This document shows positions 8,834 to 16,542 of a stretch of DNA of 64,000 nt, one piece after another (within the stretch, counting starts at the first letter, position 1; each line of letters opens with the position of its first letter). The stretch spans positions 310,001 through 374,000 of the forward strand of contig CAVPTB010000007.1 in NCBI GenBank assembly GCA_963708575.1. Direction: 5' to 3'. The DNA is from DASVWZ01 sp963708575. GTDB lineage: Bacteria; Acidobacteriota; Terriglobia; Terriglobales; Acidobacteriaceae. Under the pieces are notes generated by a model that saw nothing but the letters and a program-made list of their open reading frames with translations, searched no databases and was not told the origin of the DNA. The position numbers were made by a program, and so were the translations under genes.

Positions 8834-8870
8834 TGAATCCGAAATGTCTGTCGCGGCCAACGCGCATGTC

Positions 8871-9452
8871 TCATAGGGTCACGATCACCCCGGAGCAGGG
8901 AGCCTTACCCAGCCGCAGGTAGGAGTGGCGGACGGCCGAGTCAAAGTAAGCTGCGTCGCCTCCCTCCAGTTCGTACTTATCGGAGCCGATGACAAGTTGC
9001 AGCATACCCGAGACTAGATAGAGGAATTCCACGCCGGGATGCTGGTGGGGCCGCAGTTTTTCTATTGCTACAGATTCAAACTCTGCGTAGTAGGCGCTGA
9101 TCTTTCTTTCGGTCGCCTTGAAATCCAGGCTTTCGAAGTTGTATGCGATCGTGCCGTTGGGATCGTCGGGGAAGCGCATACGCTCCTTCTTACGGACGAT
9201 GGCCACCACGTGGCGCTTACGTTCGTCCGTGAAAAAGTAATCGAGCCCGACGCCAAAGACCATTGCTATGCGCATGAGAGTTGGCAGCGTGGGGAAAAGT
9301 TTGCCACGCTCAAGTTTGGAGAGCATTGCCGGGGACAGGCCGGTATGCTTTCCGAGTTCGACCAGTCCGAGGCTCTTCTTCAGCCGCAAACCTCTCAATT
9401 TTTCTCCCAAACTATAGGGCCGCAAACCGTCTTCTATCGTCTTGGTTACCAT
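8871..9452 (-). CDS. XRE-cupin transcriptional regulator
   Basis: A 193-aa DNA-binding regulator. Residues about 15-70 form an XRE helix-turn-helix (LRGLRLKKSLGLVELGKHTG, LSPAMLSKLERGKLFPTLPT), and residues 125-190 a small cupin domain (HQHPGVEFLYLVSGML, GGDAAYFDSAVRHSYLRLG) that would bind a small ligand. This architecture is common in regulators of amino acid, polyamine or stress genes. AAGGAG precedes the ATG. It is divergent from the FAS1 gene, and the AT-rich region between them carries direct repeats that may be its operator. Confidence 0.9.
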   Translation of the reverse strand: MVTKTIEDGLRPYSLGEKLRGLRLKKSLGLVELGKHTGLSPAMLSKLERGKLFPTLPTLMRIAMVFGVGLDYFFTDERKRHVVAIVRKKERMRFPDDPNGTIAYNFESLDFKATERKISAYYAEFESVAIEKLRPHQHPGVEFLYLVSGMLQLVIGSDKYELEGGDAAYFDSAVRHSYLRLGKAPCSGVIVTL

Positions 9453-9514
9453 GTCAAACTCCTTTTTTCCTTTGGGTCAAATAAAAGTAGTTATTTTGAT
9501 TTTTGTGCACATAA

Positions 9515-9544
9515 CTTATTCATATCACGGTACTTATCATATCA
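9515..9544. promoter_or_regulatory. Candidate operator: two direct repeats
   Basis: CTTATTCATATCA (9515-9527) and CTTATCATATCA (9533-9544) are near-identical direct repeats spaced 18 bases apart, in the AT-rich gap between the XRE-cupin gene and the FAS1 gene. An 8-bp palindrome TGTGCACA lies at 9504-9511. They are plausible sites for the divergent regulator; this is inference. Confidence 0.4.
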
Positions 9545-9560
9545 ATTAAATAAATATTCG

Positions 9561-9588
9561 TTACAGTTAATTCACTGAGCCGTACAAA
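9561..9588 (+). promoter_or_regulatory. Possible promoter for the FAS1 gene
   Basis: TTACAG (9561-9566) and TACAAA (9583-9588) are separated by 16 bases and lie 28 bases before the FAS1 start codon. The match is moderate. The repeat pair at 9515-9544 sits directly upstream. Confidence 0.3.
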
Positions 9589-9615
9589 ATTCATGCAAGT
9601 TCAACAGGAGAACAA

Positions 9616-10095
9616 ATGAAATCTGCAAGTTTTGCTTTCATCCTTGGGGTGCTGCTGACGATGCCGCTACAAGGGGCGACGAAGACAGACATCGTCGATA
9701 CGGCGGTAGCCGCCGGATCGTTTAACACTCTGGCTGCAGCGTTAAAGGCGGCCGATCTGGTCGACACGTTGAAAGGCAAAGGGCCCTATACCGTATTTGC
9801 GCCGACCGATGACGCCTTCAAACAGCTTCCGGCGGGGACTCTGGACTCGTTGCTGAAGCCGGAGAACAAAGACAAGCTGCGGGCGATCCTGCTCTATCAC
9901 GTCGTAGCCGGTCGCGTTACGGCAAAGCAGGTCATGAAAATGACCTCGGCGAAGACCGTGAACGGACAGGAAGTAAAGATCTCAAGCGAAGGTGGAACCG
10001 TGAAGGTCAATGATGCCACGGTGATAAAGGCGGACATCGAGGCGTCAAACGGAATTATTCACGTGATTGATAAGGTCCTGTTACCGAATCAGTAG
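9616..10095 (+). CDS. Exported fasciclin (FAS1) domain protein
   Basis: A 159-aa exported protein with a signal peptide (MKSASFAFILGVLLTMPLQG) and a single FAS1 domain covering the rest. Both fasciclin signatures are visible: GPYTVFAPTDDAFKQLP and ILLYHVVAGRVTA...NGIIHVIDKVLLP. FAS1 proteins act in adhesion or at the cell surface. GGAGA precedes the ATG at a good distance. The photolyase gene follows 49 bases later and TspO after that; the pairing of FAS1 with photolyase suggests joint control by light or oxidative stress. Confidence 0.92.
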   Translation: MKSASFAFILGVLLTMPLQGATKTDIVDTAVAAGSFNTLAAALKAADLVDTLKGKGPYTVFAPTDDAFKQLPAGTLDSLLKPENKDKLRAILLYHVVAGRVTAKQVMKMTSAKTVNGQEVKISSEGGTVKVNDATVIKADIEASNGIIHVIDKVLLPNQ

Positions 10096-10144
10096 ATCGG
10101 GAAGGTCGAAGGAGCAGGCATCCGGCGGAAGAGGAGAGCATCCA

Positions 10145-11551
10145 ATGCTCTCCTTTTCATTTCAAGATATGAAAGAGATTGAAACAAATCCCAGAGTACT
10201 CGTGCGCCGGGCGGGGAACCCGAATGCACGGGGAAACTGTGTTGTTTACTGGATGCAGCGGGCACAACGTGCTGTCGACAATCCTGCGCTGGATGTGGCG
10301 ATTGAGGTTGCGAACGAACTCAAAAAGCCAGTTGTGGTGTTTTTTGCTCCTGTACCTTTCTATCCGCGTGCGAACTGGCGGCACTATCACTTCCTGGCGC
10401 AGGGGGTTGCGGACATTGCGGAGGGGTTGGCCAAGCGAAATGTGGGTTTCATTTTCCGCGCGTACCCGAATCACAGTCTGCTGAAATTCTGCGAGGAGGT
10501 CCTTCCGTGCATGGTGATTGGGGATGAGAATCCTTTGCGCGAAACGGAACACTGGCGAGAGATTGTGGCAGGGGAGTTGCGAGTGCCTTTGTGGACGGTG
10601 GACGCCGATGTCGTTGTTCCCACGCGACTGACTAAGAAGGAGCATTTCGGAGCGCGCACGATTCGTCCGAGAATTCACGAGCGGCTGAATGAGTTCCTCG
10701 TTCAGGTGGGAGATGCGAAAGCTCATGTGGGATGGAAGAAGCCAGCGAAGCTGGTAACACTCTCGGTCGACCATGACTTCTTGTCGAGTTGGAAGACACT
10801 GGATCGTTCCGTGAGCCCGGTGGCGTGCGTTCGGGGTGGAACAACTCGAGCGTTAGAGGTTCTCCGGAAATTCATAACCGGTGGTCTCAGAGGCTATCCA
10901 GATGATCGCAATCATCCCGAACGGAGCGGCACCAGCCACCTATCTCCCTATCTTCATTTCGGGCACATCGGGCCTCGGGCTGTGGCCTTGGCGGTAAAAG
11001 CTGCTCCTGCGCCTGCCGAGGCAAAAGACGCTTTCCTGGAACAGGTGATCGTGCGACGGGAGCTGGCGATCAACTTCGTACACTTCAATCATCTTTACGA
11101 TTCGTTTGAATCACGCGAGCCGTGGGCGGATCGAACTTTTGCGAAGCACGCACAGGATCGCCGTCCGATCGTATATTCCGATGAACAGCTGGACCGGGCC
11201 GAAACTCACGACCCCCTGTGGAACGCGGCGCAGAAGCAGATGCTGTTGGCGGGTTGGATGCACAACTATCTGCGGATGTATTGGGCCAAGAAGATTCTGG
11301 AGTGGAGCCCATCGATTGCCAGCGCCTACCAGCGGGCGGTTTGGTTGAATGATCGGTATCTGATCGACGGACGCGATCCTAATGGATACGCGGGGATCGC
11401 TTGGGCGATTGTAGGGAAACATGACAGAGCGTGGTTCGAACGGCCTATCTTTGGTCAGATTCGCTATATGTCGTTCGCGAGCACATCAAAGAAGTTCGAC
11501 TCTAAGGAATACATTAGGCAGATAGAAGCATTGGAGGCGCGAAGTGGCTGA
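10145..11551 (+). CDS. Deoxyribodipyrimidine photo-lyase, class II
   Basis: Light-driven repair of cyclobutane pyrimidine dimers using FADH-. The 468-aa protein has the N-terminal Rossmann-like photolyase domain (VVYWMQRAQRAVDNPAL is the class II start signature) and a C-terminal FAD-binding helical domain with SHLSPYLHFGHIGPR, ELAINFVHFN, QMLLAGWMHNYLRMYWAKK and NGYAGIAWAIVGKHDRAW. The ATG at 10145 follows AGAGGAGAG; the frame extends upstream only into the FAS1 tail. The stop overlaps the GTG start of tspO by eight bases. Confidence 0.94.
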   Translation: MLSFSFQDMKEIETNPRVLVRRAGNPNARGNCVVYWMQRAQRAVDNPALDVAIEVANELKKPVVVFFAPVPFYPRANWRHYHFLAQGVADIAEGLAKRNVGFIFRAYPNHSLLKFCEEVLPCMVIGDENPLRETEHWREIVAGELRVPLWTVDADVVVPTRLTKKEHFGARTIRPRIHERLNEFLVQVGDAKAHVGWKKPAKLVTLSVDHDFLSSWKTLDRSVSPVACVRGGTTRALEVLRKFITGGLRGYPDDRNHPERSGTSHLSPYLHFGHIGPRAVALAVKAAPAPAEAKDAFLEQVIVRRELAINFVHFNHLYDSFESREPWADRTFAKHAQDRRPIVYSDEQLDRAETHDPLWNAAQKQMLLAGWMHNYLRMYWAKKILEWSPSIASAYQRAVWLNDRYLIDGRDPNGYAGIAWAIVGKHDRAWFERPIFGQIRYMSFASTSKKFDSKEYIRQIEALEARSG

Positions 11552-12023
11552 TCGAAGCTGGCTGGTGCTGGCGTTGTTCGTCGGACTGTGCCTTGGGGTC
11601 GGTGGCTTGGGTGCGAAGTGGACGGCTAGGTCAGTGCGAACCTGGTATCCCACGCTCAATAAGCCTGCGATGAATCCTCCGAATTGGGTGTTCGCGCCGG
11701 TCTGGACAACCCTGTACTTCTTGATGGCCGTAAGCGCGTGGATGGTATGGCGCCAAGCTGGGTGGAACATGGCGCGCGGAGCATTAGCTTTGTTCGGCGT
11801 CCAGCTGTTTCTGAATCTGGCGTGGTCATGGTTATTCTTCGGCTTGCGCAGACCGGGAGTGGCGTTTGCTGAAATTCTTTTTCTGCTGGCTTCGATTGCA
11901 GCCACCGCGGTCGCCTTCCTGCGATTTTCGCGGGCCGCTTTTTGGATGATGGTTCCGTACGGAGCGTGGGTTTGTTTCGCGTCGTTCCTGAACCTGGAGA
12001 TCTGGCGGCTAAACCCGAGTTAA
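11544..12023 (+). CDS. tspO: TspO/MBR family tryptophan-rich sensory protein
   Basis: A 159-aa membrane protein with five predicted helices. The family signature is clear: TWYPTLNKPAMNPPNWVF, PVWTTLYFLMAVSAWMVW, then LFLNLAWSWLFFGLRRPG and a last helix with Trp. TspO binds porphyrins and affects stress and tetrapyrrole-linked regulation. The GTG start lies inside the end of the photolyase gene, so the two are probably translationally coupled. Confidence 0.93.
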   Translation: MADRSWLVLALFVGLCLGVGGLGAKWTARSVRTWYPTLNKPAMNPPNWVFAPVWTTLYFLMAVSAWMVWRQAGWNMARGALALFGVQLFLNLAWSWLFFGLRRPGVAFAEILFLLASIAATAVAFLRFSRAAFWMMVPYGAWVCFASFLNLEIWRLNPS

Positions 12024-12033
12024 AGCGGTCGGG

Positions 12034-12600
12034 TTAGGCGCCTTCCGTGACGAACGGCATTCTGGAAGCGACCAGCGCAGCCAATTCCAACTGCTGCAAA
12101 TCGTCCAGTGTGAAGTCCGGTCCGGAAGATACCAGGTCGAAACCCTTGCGGCACACCTGAATGACACCCAGAACCTTCCGGCCCGGATCCATAATGGGGG
12201 CGGACATTAGTTTCTGGATCTGAAGTTGTTCGGAGCGTTCGGTGTCTTCTTTGCTGGTGAGGCGAACCGTTTCGAACACGCGAGCGTGCTTAACCTTGGC
12301 GAAGGTATTGAATAACTCAACCTTCTTGGTGCTGGCGGTGTGAGAAGCCACCGCCGATGAACTGGACACTGGAATCGCGCCAGCGGTTTTCAATTCCTCC
12401 GGAAAGGCGAATTTGAGGAGACCTTTTTCAAGTCGCATCAACGCCACTTCCGTGAGACGAACGCCGAACAGCTTTGCCAAGGCCGCGCAAAAGTCCTGAG
12501 CGCTTTTGGACTGACCGAGTACGTGCTCCAAGGAGGCCTTAGGAGCGAGTGCGGCACCTGCCGCCGAACCGCGTGCACCGGAAGTCGGTTTGCTCTGCAT
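12034..12600 (-). CDS. GAF domain protein
   Basis: A 188-aa protein with a low-complexity N-terminus (Ala/Ser/Gly) and then a GAF-like sensor domain from about residue 25 to the end. IQKLMSAPIMDPGRKVLGVIQVCRKG is the typical GAF segment, followed by FTLDDLQQLELAALVASRM. No output domain is attached. Many such lone GAF proteins occur in Acidobacteria; the ligand is unknown. It follows the rhodanese gene in the same orientation after 124 bases. Confidence 0.75.
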   Translation of the reverse strand: MQSKPTSGARGSAAGAALAPKASLEHVLGQSKSAQDFCAALAKLFGVRLTEVALMRLEKGLLKFAFPEELKTAGAIPVSSSSAVASHTASTKKVELFNTFAKVKHARVFETVRLTSKEDTERSEQLQIQKLMSAPIMDPGRKVLGVIQVCRKGFDLVSSGPDFTLDDLQQLELAALVASRMPFVTEGA

Positions 12601-12724
12601 ATCACCCTATGATGAGTCTCGGACGGAATTCTTCCCGCATCCAAGTCATGCAGACATACTGCCGTTTCGTAACCCTTGCATCAAGTTACCGAGGTACTCG
12701 AATCCATCGGCCAGACGGGAAATC

Positions 12725-13102
12725 CTAATCTTTCACCAGCGGATAGCCCTTTTCGCGCCATTCGCGGATGCCACCGTCCATGGAAGTGACGTCCTTGTAT
12801 CCCATTTTCTGCAGGTTGTCAGCAGCGAGGGCAGAACGGAATCCGCCGCCACAATAGAGAATCAGCGGAGCTTGTAAGTCTGGCACCCGGGCTTCGACGT
12901 CCCGCTCGATCACCCCTTTGCCAAGGTGGATGGCTCCGGGCAAGTGGTCCTTGGCAAACTCGCTTTCCTCACGGACGTCGACCAAGATGAAGTCTTCCTT
13001 GCTATCTATCTTGTGCTTGACCGCATCCACGGTTGTTTCTTTGATCCGGCTGCGGGCGTCGTCCACGATTTTCAGGAATCGGGGCGGGTGTTGGTGAGTC
13101 AT
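12725..13102 (-). CDS. Rhodanese-like domain protein
   Basis: A 125-aa single-domain rhodanese without a signal peptide. FILVDVREESEFAKDHLPGAIHL and LILYCGGGFRSALAADNLQKMGY are diagnostic; Cys84 in the active-site loop CGGGFRS would carry the persulfide. The seven-residue loop with Cys first resembles active sulfurtransferases. Role may be sulfur transfer or detoxification. GGAGG-type ribosome binding sequence precedes the ATG. Confidence 0.9.
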   Translation of the reverse strand: MTHQHPPRFLKIVDDARSRIKETTVDAVKHKIDSKEDFILVDVREESEFAKDHLPGAIHLGKGVIERDVEARVPDLQAPLILYCGGGFRSALAADNLQKMGYKDVTSMDGGIREWREKGYPLVKD

Positions 13103-13186
13103 TTAACTCCTCCGGTCCGGGGAACGCCCGGACAAAAGGGAATTCTAAACACTTTTAATAGTGAGGGTGTGGGTTTCGGACGGGAA

Positions 13187-13705
13187 CTAGTCGAGATCGG
13201 AGGGGATGGGAGTATCGACCAGGAATGTTTGGGCGGAGGCGACGTTATCAGGAATCATGGAATGGGTCGCGCCTTCCCGTTCTTCCGCGGCTTCCTCTTC
13301 CAGTGCGCATTCAGCGGAAACATCTTCTGCGGACTGCTCCGGTGGCGTAACGCGGGCAGCTCCTTTTCGGATCATTCCGTCCAGCTCTTTCTGAAGTTTC
13401 TTTCGTTCGTCATTCGCAAACTCAACGAACTCGAAGGGCTGCATGCAGCCCTTTGTGGCCCACATGGGAAATAGCAAGCGAGCGCGGTTGCGAACCGTGC
13501 ACGTCCCAACGTGGAACATAACCTCAACCTTGATACCTTCATCTAGCGAAGTATCCAGGTGCATGAGACCACCGGTGGTGGAAAGAATGTGCAGCTTACC
13601 GCGGATCTGGCGGCCGTTTTCGAGGCGCAACATGGACAACACCGTGCCGGCCAGCTTCACTCGGGGAGGGCGTTTTGCAGAGTCGGTATGTGATGTCCGT
13701 GCCAT
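13187..13705 (-). CDS. PilZ-like domain protein
   Basis: A 172-aa protein. Residues about 15-110 look like a PilZ domain: a beta-rich core with LHILSTTGGLMHLD in place of the (D/N)xSxxG motif, and an arginine-rich start (RPPRVKLAG). The consensus c-di-GMP residues are poorly kept, so binding is uncertain. The C-terminal 60 residues are acidic and probably disordered (SAECALEEEAAEEREG). Second of three PilZ-type proteins in the window. Confidence 0.6.
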   Translation of the reverse strand: MARTSHTDSAKRPPRVKLAGTVLSMLRLENGRQIRGKLHILSTTGGLMHLDTSLDEGIKVEVMFHVGTCTVRNRARLLFPMWATKGCMQPFEFVEFANDERKKLQKELDGMIRKGAARVTPPEQSAEDVSAECALEEEAAEEREGATHSMIPDNVASAQTFLVDTPIPSDLD

Positions 13706-13792
13706 ACAGCTTCTACTATCCCACTACCGTCTAGCGTCTGGCAGATTACGAAAGAACGCGCCGGCGTTCCTTTTCGGACAAGCCCGGTTGCC

Positions 13793-14611
13793 TTACCTGA
13801 CGCGGCAAACCGGGCTGAGGCCCTGTTTGCAATGAGCATGGAAGACGTGACGTCCAACCAGATATCCGAGGGTGCTTCCGACAACCACGTCGGAAGGAAA
13901 GTGTTGCGCACTGGAGAACCGAGTAATAGAGACAGCCGTGGCCGCTCCATACGCCAACCACTCGACCCAAGCCTTGGGATACTCGTGCGCCACTACGCTA
14001 GCGGCGGTCCAGGAAATGATGGTGTGTCCGGATGGGAACGAATTATCGAGGCCAGCATTCTGCCAGAAGTTGCCACGCCCGGAATCCTGCAGCGGGCGAT
14101 CGCGTCCAGTACCCAATTGAATCAGGGCGTAGAGAATCCCGCTATCGGCCATCGACTCAAGGCCTAGAGCGCCAGCCTCACGGGCGTGGGGGTTGTCGCG
14201 AGCGATCCCATCCAGGAGTAGCAGTCCAACGCTTCCGCCAGCCAAGCCTAGTCCGACATTTGAAATGTCACTGCTCGCATTCGACGGATTGCGAGAGAGT
14301 TCGCCAGAAGCGTGCTTGTCTATAGCTATGAGGGCTCCCGTCAAAGCAAGAAAACCAACGTCCCAGCCGATCGCGGAACGGTGAAATGGAGCGGTATAGA
14401 TGTCTTTCTGATCCTGCCAGATGCGATGAACGGCGGTTTCGACGAGGCCTCGCCGCGCGGATGACTGGTCGGGTGGCTCATCGAACACGGAGGCTGACGG
14501 AGCGTTGGGCAGCGTGGCTAAAGAATGTTCTTGAGCAGAAGCGGTTTGAAGTGCCAGCGAAGATGACAAAATTGTCATCAAGGCCAATGTTTTCAGGTGT
14601 TTGGTGTGCAC
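13793..14611 (-). CDS. PAP2 superfamily phosphatase, exported
   Basis: A 272-aa acid phosphatase of the PAP2 family that probably acts on a lipid phosphate in the periplasm. It has a signal peptide (cleavage near ASAQ, residue 26) and hydrophobic helices. All three catalytic motifs are seen: GRDRP (169-173), FPSGH (192-196) and R231-x5-H237-x3-D241. Divergent from the Fnr-like regulator with 127 bases between, so co-regulation is possible. Confidence 0.88.
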   Translation of the reverse strand: MHTKHLKTLALMTILSSSLALQTASAQEHSLATLPNAPSASVFDEPPDQSSARRGLVETAVHRIWQDQKDIYTAPFHRSAIGWDVGFLALTGALIAIDKHASGELSRNPSNASSDISNVGLGLAGGSVGLLLLDGIARDNPHAREAGALGLESMADSGILYALIQLGTGRDRPLQDSGRGNFWQNAGLDNSFPSGHTIISWTAASVVAHEYPKAWVEWLAYGAATAVSITRFSSAQHFPSDVVVGSTLGYLVGRHVFHAHCKQGLSPVCRVR

Positions 14612-14738
14612 GCCGGCTTAGACTCAAGATTGGGCTCTCGCGATGCCTGCCCGGAGGACTTCTGTCCAGAATCACGTTTCAAGGTGATATAGTCGGCAAT
14701 AAGAGCTGTACTGCTGTGCTTGGGGAGGTCGCGTTGGT

Positions 14739-15455
14739 ATGAGTTCGCCTTACGGGCTGCAAATTACCGAGAGTTGTATTCTGTGCAAGCTGCGACAGAA
14801 GGGTTTTTTCTGCGAGCTTCCTAAAGCAGCGCTCACAGAACTGGAAAAAATCAAATACGCCAGCGCCTTTCCGCCGGGCGCTTTGCTTTTTGTGGAGGGC
14901 CAGTCGGCCAGAGGCGTGTACATCGTTTGCAGCGGTCGCGTTAAGCTTTCTACCACGTCGCGCGACGGGAAGACATTGATCCTTCGCATCGCTGATGCGG
15001 GTGAAGTTCTTGGACTGCACGCCGCAGTCTCAGGCAAGCCCTATGAACTAACGGCGGAAACTCTTCAACCGTGCCAGTTGGACTTCATTAAACGGGACGA
15101 CTTTCTGCGCTTCCTGCAAAACAATGCGGACGCATGCATGAACGCCGCGGAGCATTTGAGTCAGAATTGCCAAAGCGCGTATGAGATGATTCGCTCGCTG
15201 GGATTGTCACATTCGGTTTCGGAAAAACTGGCGCGGCTGTTGCTGGAATGGGCCAATGATGGCGACGTGACGAGCGACGGCATTCGCATCAAGGTATCTC
15301 TTACTCATGAAGAGATGGCGCAGTTGATTGGGACTTCGCGCGAGACCGTGACGCGAGTACTGGGTGAGTTTCGCGAGAAGCATTTCGCCCAACTGCGAGG
15401 GTCGACCTTGATTATCCAGAACAAGCAAGCCCTGGAAAAAATGATCGGTAGTTAA
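14739..15455 (+). CDS. Crp/Fnr family regulator with Fnr-like cysteines
   Basis: A 238-aa regulator: cyclic-nucleotide-like sensor barrel (about 30-140), dimer helix, and a C-terminal helix-turn-helix (THEEMAQLIGTSRETVTRVL). The recognition helix keeps ETVTR, close to the ETISR of Fnr, so the target site may be Fnr-like. Cys13, Cys16 and Cys25 lie at the N-terminus, and Cys112 in ETLQPCQLDF aligns with the fourth Fe-S ligand of Fnr (ETSMVCEIPF). This suggests an iron-sulfur sensor of oxygen or NO, although the spacing CX2CX8C differs from Fnr. The residue comparison is from memory, not from an alignment run. Confidence 0.9.
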   Translation: MSSPYGLQITESCILCKLRQKGFFCELPKAALTELEKIKYASAFPPGALLFVEGQSARGVYIVCSGRVKLSTTSRDGKTLILRIADAGEVLGLHAAVSGKPYELTAETLQPCQLDFIKRDDFLRFLQNNADACMNAAEHLSQNCQSAYEMIRSLGLSHSVSEKLARLLLEWANDGDVTSDGIRIKVSLTHEEMAQLIGTSRETVTRVLGEFREKHFAQLRGSTLIIQNKQALEKMIGS

Positions 15456-15676
15456 GCGGCAGGTAAAACTTTCCTTCCGGCACGATCCACTTGTAAAACT
15501 CGATCCGCGAACCGCGGCCGTTTTGTCACTGCTACTTGCGGGGATTTAGACGCGCGGTAACTGGAAGCTGGTTACTGGCAGGGGAAAGCCAGTGTGATTC
15601 TCTTCGGCCAGTAACCCTTGGATTGAGTACAAGCGAGACTTTACCTCTGTCCGGCAAAGTCCTACTCTGGCGGGTG

Positions 15677-16414
15677 ATGAAGCCAACTGCCTTACTGGTA
15701 TCCCGTGATCGCTCAGCGCTGCTATTGCTGCAGGCGACCCTTGAGGTCCTCGAAATCGAGTCGATGGTTTGTTATTCGCCGGAAGAGGCGGTGGACGAAG
15801 TTGTCCATGGGGATTACTCGGTCGTGGTGCTGGACTTCGATTTGCCCCATGTAGCGCTGGTATCACGCATGTCGCGGATCGCTACGCCCGAACGCAAGCC
15901 TCTGGTAGGAGCGATGATCAGTTTCTACACTGCTGTGAATGGGGCGGCAGAGACGGGAATCAATTTTGTTTTGCACAAGCCACTGAACGTGGAAGAGGTG
16001 ACGCGTTGCCTGAACACCACCAAGAAAGCGATTAGATCGAACCGGCGAAGCGCGCCTCGCTCAAGAATGGACGCGTTAGTGCACCTGGAGTTTGACGGAC
16101 GAACCTTGCCGGCGTTGGCCCGCGACGTAAGCGAGCATGGGCTGGCAGTGCAAGGACCGGAACCGCTTCCGAGGGTGGCAAACGTAGGCGTCCGCTTCCT
16201 GCTGCCCGGCACGAGCCACAAGGTCGAGGGAACGTGCGAGGTGATCTGGTCGGATGAGAAGGGCTGCGCTGGCATGTTCTTTACTCAGTTGACGCCACAA
16301 TCGCGCAAACATTTGCGACTATGGCTGGCCCAGCGGCGTCCGAAACGGGAAAATGCAGTGCGGGTATTATTGCCGCCATTACAGAAATGGTATTCGAAGA
16401 CAGTCGGACGATAA
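15677..16414 (+). CDS. REC-PilZ fusion protein
   Basis: A 245-aa two-domain protein. The first 115 residues look like a response regulator receiver (TALLVSRDRSALLLLQATLE, VVVLDFDLP with the likely phosphorylated Asp, and FVLHKPLNVEEV with the conserved Lys). A PilZ domain follows (SRMDALVHLEF, ARDVSEHGLAVQGP, GMFFTQL). The acidic pocket residues at the start of the receiver are missing (SRD instead of a DD pair), so it may be a pseudo-receiver. The frame is open back to 15536, but the ATG at 15677 begins the domain. Confidence 0.8.
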   Translation: MKPTALLVSRDRSALLLLQATLEVLEIESMVCYSPEEAVDEVVHGDYSVVVLDFDLPHVALVSRMSRIATPERKPLVGAMISFYTAVNGAAETGINFVLHKPLNVEEVTRCLNTTKKAIRSNRRSAPRSRMDALVHLEFDGRTLPALARDVSEHGLAVQGPEPLPRVANVGVRFLLPGTSHKVEGTCEVIWSDEKGCAGMFFTQLTPQSRKHLRLWLAQRRPKRENAVRVLLPPLQKWYSKTVGR

Positions 16415-16462
16415 TCGAGCGAATTTCGGCGAAGCTCTTTCACAAGTTGCGCTAACTACATC

Positions 16463-16509
16463 GGACACCGAGGCACACATAGGAATTTTCTTCGTGTATC
16501 TTGGTGTCC
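16463..16509. repeat. Imperfect palindromic repeat
   Basis: GGACACCGAGGCACACATA (16463-16481) pairs imperfectly with TTCGTGTATCTTGGTGTCC (16491-16509), forming a long hairpin upstream of the amidase gene. Related half-sites lie at about 20940-21000 and 22675-22690, so it belongs to a dispersed family of the CCTTCGTGTCCTTTGTGG type. Confidence 0.6.
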
Positions 16510-16542
16510 TTTGTGTTTTCCGAAAGAGATCGAACTTCATTC

